Assembly (NCBI RefSeq): GCF_000571935.1
Contig: NZ_ATAX01000016.1
Location: 124,001-188,000 of the forward strand
Direction: 5' to 3'
DNA from: Ruminococcus flavefaciens 007c
GTDB taxonomy: Bacteria; Bacillota; Clostridia; Oscillospirales; Ruminococcaceae
Length of the DNA stretch: 64,000 nucleotides
Shown here: positions 60,559 to 64,000 of the stretch, in pieces
Layout of the letters: the number at the start of each line of letters is the position of its first letter
Numbering within the stretch: position 1 is the first letter of the stretch
Notes under the pieces: model-generated
What the model saw: the letters and a program-made list of their open reading frames with translations, nothing else
The model's database searches: none
What the model was told of the DNA's origin: nothing
Program-made: the position numbers and the translations under genes

Positions 60559-62043
60559 TCATATGCGCCACTGTATCGTAAGCTTTCTGTCTGCCGCACA
60601 GATAACTTTTATGAGTATATCCGCCGTCTGACGCTTATCTTCAAAGCTGAGCGCACTCCACATATCAATTTTCTCTTCCCCGTCCGCGTATTTTTTTTGC
60701 TCCGCCGCTTTTATGCGCTCATTCAACTCGTTCCTGCGCCTGTCAAGAGCATTTATCCGCTCATTTATGTACCTGAACAGTGCATTATCAGCCTTCCCAA
60801 CTCTTTCAAGAAGTACTTTTATCTCGTCATCTGTCTTCGCAAGCTCTGTCCCCAGCCCGCTCCGCTCTATGTCCGTGACATCACTTTCAGCCCGCGGCAG
60901 AATACGGAGTTTCACCAGCTTCCTGTTTATTTCAGCGCTGACTATCTCCTCGATCTCATCGGCATAAAGCGTACCTGCTCCGCAGCACGTTCCCGAATTC
61001 ATCCTTTCAGAGCATATCAGGTACCGTGAGTTCCGCGTACTGAAGCGCTTTACAGTCAGCGCATGGCCGCAGTTACCGCATTTTACCTTACCGCACAGCC
61101 ATGAATTCTTCGCCTTCTGAGAAGGTATCACCTGATTTCTGCTCATACATTTTTCACGGCACCTAAGCCATATTTCAGAATCAATAATCCCTTTATGCGG
61201 AGCGGCCACTATCTGTATCCCGCAAAGTCCTGACGATTTTTTCTTCTTTTCGGATCTGTTCTTATAGCTGTAGCAGCCGTTCTCACCTGTGAAGGCAGAA
61301 GGAGGATCAGCTATATCAGCGCCGTTACGGACAAAAAAATCATATACGTCAAGATCGGCTTTCACATATATCGGATTCACAAGTATATCCCTTATCCTCG
61401 GCCGTGCCCAGTCAGAGCCCCGTTTTCTGATGCCGAGGTCATTGAGCTTTTTTATAACATCTCCGTAGGAGGTATCAGGCTGAGAATACATCTCATATAT
61501 GAGTTTTACAGTTTCAGCTTCTTCATCCGCAGCCTCGTACATCGAGGTATGTATGCCGTCTATCACCGCCGGCACCTTTCGGAAGCCGTAGGGCAGCGGG
61601 CCGCCCATATACAGGCTTTTCCTGCACCGCGAATAATAGGCGTCCGCCACGCGCTTCTGTATGGTCTCACGTTCAAGCTGGGCAAAGACGATACAGATAT
61701 TCAGCATGGCATTGCCCATGGGAGACGAGGTGTCGAATTTTTCCGTGGCAGATATGAATTTTACGCCATATCTGCCGAAAAACTCCATCATATTTGAAAA
61801 ATCAAGTATGGAACGGCTTATGCGGTCCAGCCTGTAAACTATCACCGTATCTATCTGTCCCCCGCTTATATCGTTCATCATCTGCGTAAGCCCCGGACGG
61901 TTGGTGTCCTTTCCGCTGTAACCCCTGTCGGAATACTGCGTGAAGGCTTCACCTCTTGTTTCATACCGGCATATCTCTATCTGCTGCTCCACGGAGATAC
62001 TGTCAGCCCGGTCAACGGACTGCCTTGCGTATATCGCTGTCAT
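60559..62043 (-). CDS. Large serine recombinase
   Basis: 494 residues. The resolvase domain has the catalytic Ser in IYARQSVDRADSISVEQQ and the Arg cluster in VIVYRLDRISRS. The recombinase domain (GGPLPYGFRKV, VNPIYVKADL) and a zinc ribbon (KCGNCGHAL, ICSERMNSGTCCG) follow, with a coiled-coil region (VLLERVGKADNALFRYINERI in part) near the end. These enzymes integrate, excise or invert DNA. ATG 62043 follows AAGGAG by 8 bases. No phage or transfer genes lie nearby. The gene is next to the pilus promoter, so control of that promoter or a decayed small element are both possible. Confidence 0.93.
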   Translation of the reverse strand: MTAIYARQSVDRADSISVEQQIEICRYETRGEAFTQYSDRGYSGKDTNRPGLTQMMNDISGGQIDTVIVYRLDRISRSILDFSNMMEFFGRYGVKFISATEKFDTSSPMGNAMLNICIVFAQLERETIQKRVADAYYSRCRKSLYMGGPLPYGFRKVPAVIDGIHTSMYEAADEEAETVKLIYEMYSQPDTSYGDVIKKLNDLGIRKRGSDWARPRIRDILVNPIYVKADLDVYDFFVRNGADIADPPSAFTGENGCYSYKNRSEKKKKSSGLCGIQIVAAPHKGIIDSEIWLRCREKCMSRNQVIPSQKAKNSWLCGKVKCGNCGHALTVKRFSTRNSRYLICSERMNSGTCCGAGTLYADEIEEIVSAEINRKLVKLRILPRAESDVTDIERSGLGTELAKTDDEIKVLLERVGKADNALFRYINERINALDRRRNELNERIKAAEQKKYADGEEKIDMWSALSFEDKRQTADILIKVICAADRKLTIQWRI

Positions 62044-62102
62044 ATCATCAGCTCCTTATATGCCGCTGCGGTACGGATTATCCCACGCCGCAGACAGCTA
62101 TT

Positions 62103-62297
62103 TCATTGATTTTTGCATCTGTCAGTGACTTCGCGGTATTTTGAGAATATCTTGCAAAGCTCCTTTTCAGCCCTTTTCATTGCTTTTTCATCGGTTTTAT
62201 CGGGGATAAGTGCTTCAATGCGCATTATCCCCTTTTCCGTCAAAACATCCCTGACCTCTGAGCGCCAGCCGCTGCTTTTTATATCTGCAATAAACAT
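62103..62297 (-). CDS. Small hypothetical protein before the recombinase
   Basis: 64 residues, charged and mostly helical at the C-terminus (DKTDEKAMKRAEKELCKIF), with a short beta-like start. GGAGG lies only 2 bases before the ATG, which is close. It is 59 bases upstream of the recombinase on the same strand and may act with it, for example as a directionality partner, but I recognise no family. No other gene is seen in 62298-62390. Confidence 0.5.
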   Translation of the reverse strand: MFIADIKSSGWRSEVRDVLTEKGIMRIEALIPDKTDEKAMKRAEKELCKIFSKYREVTDRCKNQ

Positions 62298-62390
62298 CGC
62301 CTCCGCTACATTCTATTGAGATACAGCCTGTCTAATTGCCTGAAAGCAGACATTTTTCACATCGGAATTGATAAATTCACACAAATTTAA

Positions 62391-62419
62391 TTGAAAAGCT
62401 TGAAATAATATGCTATAAT
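62391..62419 (+). promoter_or_regulatory. Sigma-A promoter of the diguanylate cyclase gene
   Basis: TTGAAA (62391-62396), 17 bases, TATAAT (62414-62419). The start codon is at 62488, giving a leader of about 62 bases. Confidence 0.8.
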
Positions 62420-62487
62420 TAACACAATACATGAAAACTATCATTTATAAAAGCATATTTACTCTTTTTTCAGAAAGGGTGTGACTG

Positions 62488-64000
62488 ATGAGAGTAACCT
62501 TCTCTATTTTATATCTCATTCTGATTTTTGCTTTATTAGTCTGCACCGTACTGGCACGCCGTTCTGACAAAGCCACAAAAAACGCTGTCGCTTTTCTCGA
62601 ATCGGCTCTGATACCTCCCGTACTCGGTAATCTGCTCATAGTCGGGACCAGCATCAGGATCACAGCCCTCATCGGCTGCTACTTCTATTATCTCGGCATG
62701 GATCTGGTGATGTATTCACTGGTAAACTTCACAAATGTATACTGCCACGGCAGTGACAGCAAAAAATACACACCTAAGTTCATATATGCCATACTTGCGG
62801 CAGATGCGGTACAGATGCTTCTGAACCCCGTTTTCGGCCATGCTTTTGATATTGCGGAAGTAGATGTCGAAGACGCTCCCTACTATAAGCTGATGCCTTT
62901 CCTCGGACAGACTATACACCGTATAGTTGATTATGCTGTCTTTTTCAGCGTCGTGCTGATATTCGTCTGGGCTACTGTCAAGGCTCCGAGGATCAACCGT
63001 GAACGGTACGCAGTCATACTCGCCACAATGGTGGCCGTAGGGCTCCTGCAAACGTACAATATTTTCTTCCAGTACGCCATCGACCGTTCAATGCTGGGCT
63101 ACGGCGTATTCGGAGTGGTCATCTTCTTTTTCGCCATACGTTACCGTCCTCTCAGACTGCTGGACCGCATACTGTCCAATATCGTCTCGGGCCTCTCGGA
63201 CGCATTCTATGTATTCGATCCCAACGGAAACTGCATATGGGCAAATGCCCAGGGATGCAGGCTCGCCGGGATCAATGACGACAATTATGACGCCGTCTCC
63301 GCAAAACTGATAAAGATATTCGGAGATACCGGACAGCAGTATGAACATATGACCAAACGCATGGTGGGCAGCAGCGAAAATGCGCGGTTCTATGTGCTGG
63401 AGGAAAACTATGTAAAAAACAATAAAGGTCAGCTGGACGGCTCTTTTCTACGTATACAGGACGTTACAGAGGAGGAGCAGAAGCTTAAGGCACGCGATGA
63501 ACAGATAGGCCAGATAAGTCAGGAGGCTTACAGAGACTCTCTTACGGGTGTGGGCAGCAAGGCGGCTTATACACGTAGAATAAACGAGCTTAACAGCGAG
63601 ATCGCCGAAGGTCCCGCAGAATTCGCCGTTGTCATGGTCGATATGAACAATCTGAAAAGCATCAACGACGACTACGGTCACAAAGCAGGAGACCTGTATA
63701 TCAAAGGCTGCTGTCATCTTATATGCGAAGCCTTCAAACATTCCCCTGTTTTCCGTATCGGCGGCGATGAATTCGTTGTCATCCTCCACGGACAGGACTA
63801 TAAAAACAGAGCCCAGATAACAAACAGCCTTCGTGCTGCATATAAAAGGACTTTTGAACAGAAAGACAAGGATCCGTGGCTGAGGTACTCCGCTGCGGTG
63901 GGAATAGCGGAATACGCTTCCGATGACAATACATACGAGCTGGTTTTCAAACGCGCCGACAAGGCAATGTACGACGAAAAGAAACAATTCAAGCAAGAAC
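62488..64000 (+). CDS. Membrane diguanylate cyclase (GGDEF), incomplete at the right edge
   Basis: At least 504 residues, open at the window end. ATG 62488 follows AAAGGGTG. The N-terminal half has about six to seven hydrophobic helices (VTFSILYLILIFALLVCTV onward), resembling the 7TM input domain of histidine-kinase type. A PAS-like domain follows (DAFYVFDPNGNCIWANAQG), then the GGDEF domain from YRDSLTGVGSKAAYTRRI, with VMVDMNNLKSINDDYGHKAGD and an intact RIGGDEFVV (GGDEF from residue 425). The usual RxxD inhibitory site before it is absent (KHSP). It should make c-di-GMP from GTP in response to an outside or membrane signal. It is divergent from the recombinase. Confidence 0.92.
   Translation, partial: MRVTFSILYLILIFALLVCTVLARRSDKATKNAVAFLESALIPPVLGNLLIVGTSIRITALIGCYFYYLGMDLVMYSLVNFTNVYCHGSDSKKYTPKFIYAILAADAVQMLLNPVFGHAFDIAEVDVEDAPYYKLMPFLGQTIHRIVDYAVFFSVVLIFVWATVKAPRINRERYAVILATMVAVGLLQTYNIFFQYAIDRSMLGYGVFGVVIFFFAIRYRPLRLLDRILSNIVSGLSDAFYVFDPNGNCIWANAQGCRLAGINDDNYDAVSAKLIKIFGDTGQQYEHMTKRMVGSSENARFYVLEENYVKNNKGQLDGSFLRIQDVTEEEQKLKARDEQIGQISQEAYRDSLTGVGSKAAYTRRINELNSEIAEGPAEFAVVMVDMNNLKSINDDYGHKAGDLYIKGCCHLICEAFKHSPVFRIGGDEFVVILHGQDYKNRAQITNSLRAAYKRTFEQKDKDPWLRYSAAVGIAEYASDDNTYELVFKRADKAMYDEKKQFKQE

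Noticed and set aside
62716-63996. Several - strand frames of 60-180 residues under the right-edge gene
   Set aside because: They are antisense to a clear open diguanylate cyclase frame with intact GGDEF that runs off the window.

Overview
The window comes from a cellulolytic Ruminococcus, probably close to R. flavefaciens or R. champanellensis. The evidence is two secreted glycoside hydrolases with type I dockerins of the ruminococcal form (GD-N-D-G-VDLADAILIMQ followed by NPNKYG), a sortase-dependent pilus operon, a Firmicutes-type order of housekeeping genes, strong AGGAGG ribosome sites and moderate GC with an AT-richer patch near 60 kb. The species is inferred from gene content. No tRNA, rRNA or CRISPR array was seen.

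Layout. 1-8.6 kb (+ strand): end of a probable dnaG, rpoD, a c-di-GMP-type EAL protein with a beta-helix tail behind a perfect promoter, ychF, an SMI1/KNR4 protein, a glutamine synthetase homologue with a degenerate active site, an ANTAR antiterminator with a pseudo-receiver, a membrane protein and a VOC protein. 8.6-10.1 kb (- strand): ECF sigma, anti-sigma and a membrane protein. 10.1-13.8 kb (-): yqeG-aroQ-pepP-efp, a zinc-ribbon protein and rpsU. 13.8-35.9 kb (-): a long housekeeping series, read in transcription order: infC-rpmI-rplT (with an L20-type leader), a TrmH methyltransferase, dprA, topA, trmFO, plsX, rnc, a radical SAM protein, smc, ftsY, rdgB, yhbY, a flavodoxin-like protein, a nadD-yqeK fusion, an LCP protein, rsfS, a membrane protein and leuS. 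35.9-42.7 kb (-): spoIIR, GH9 and GH26 dockerin enzymes, and a BspA-type leucine-rich-repeat protein.

42.9-60 kb (-) is one long surface-structure operon. It starts at a consensus promoter near 59.95 kb and ends at a 13-bp-stem terminator near 42.93 kb. It encodes a small coiled-coil protein, signal peptidase I, a giant (about 3,460 aa) CnaB-repeat adhesin, an LPxTG major pilin, a class C sortase, an IPQTG minor pilin and a two-domain lipoprotein. Strong hairpins lie between adhesin and pilin and between pilin and sortase. Just upstream of the promoter are a 12-bp inverted repeat, then a large serine recombinase gene. The right edge holds an incomplete + strand membrane diguanylate cyclase.

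Most worth following up: (1) the pair of a glutamine synthetase homologue lacking metal and ammonia-site residues and an ANTAR protein whose receiver has lost its phospho-acceptor, a possible nitrogen-linked RNA antitermination module built from two non-catalytic parts; (2) FtsY with its acidic region moved to the C-terminus; (3) the EAL/beta-helix fusion; (4) the adhesin whose last CnaB repeat is interrupted by about 490 residues containing Big_2-like domains; (5) the recombinase and repeats next to the pilus promoter.
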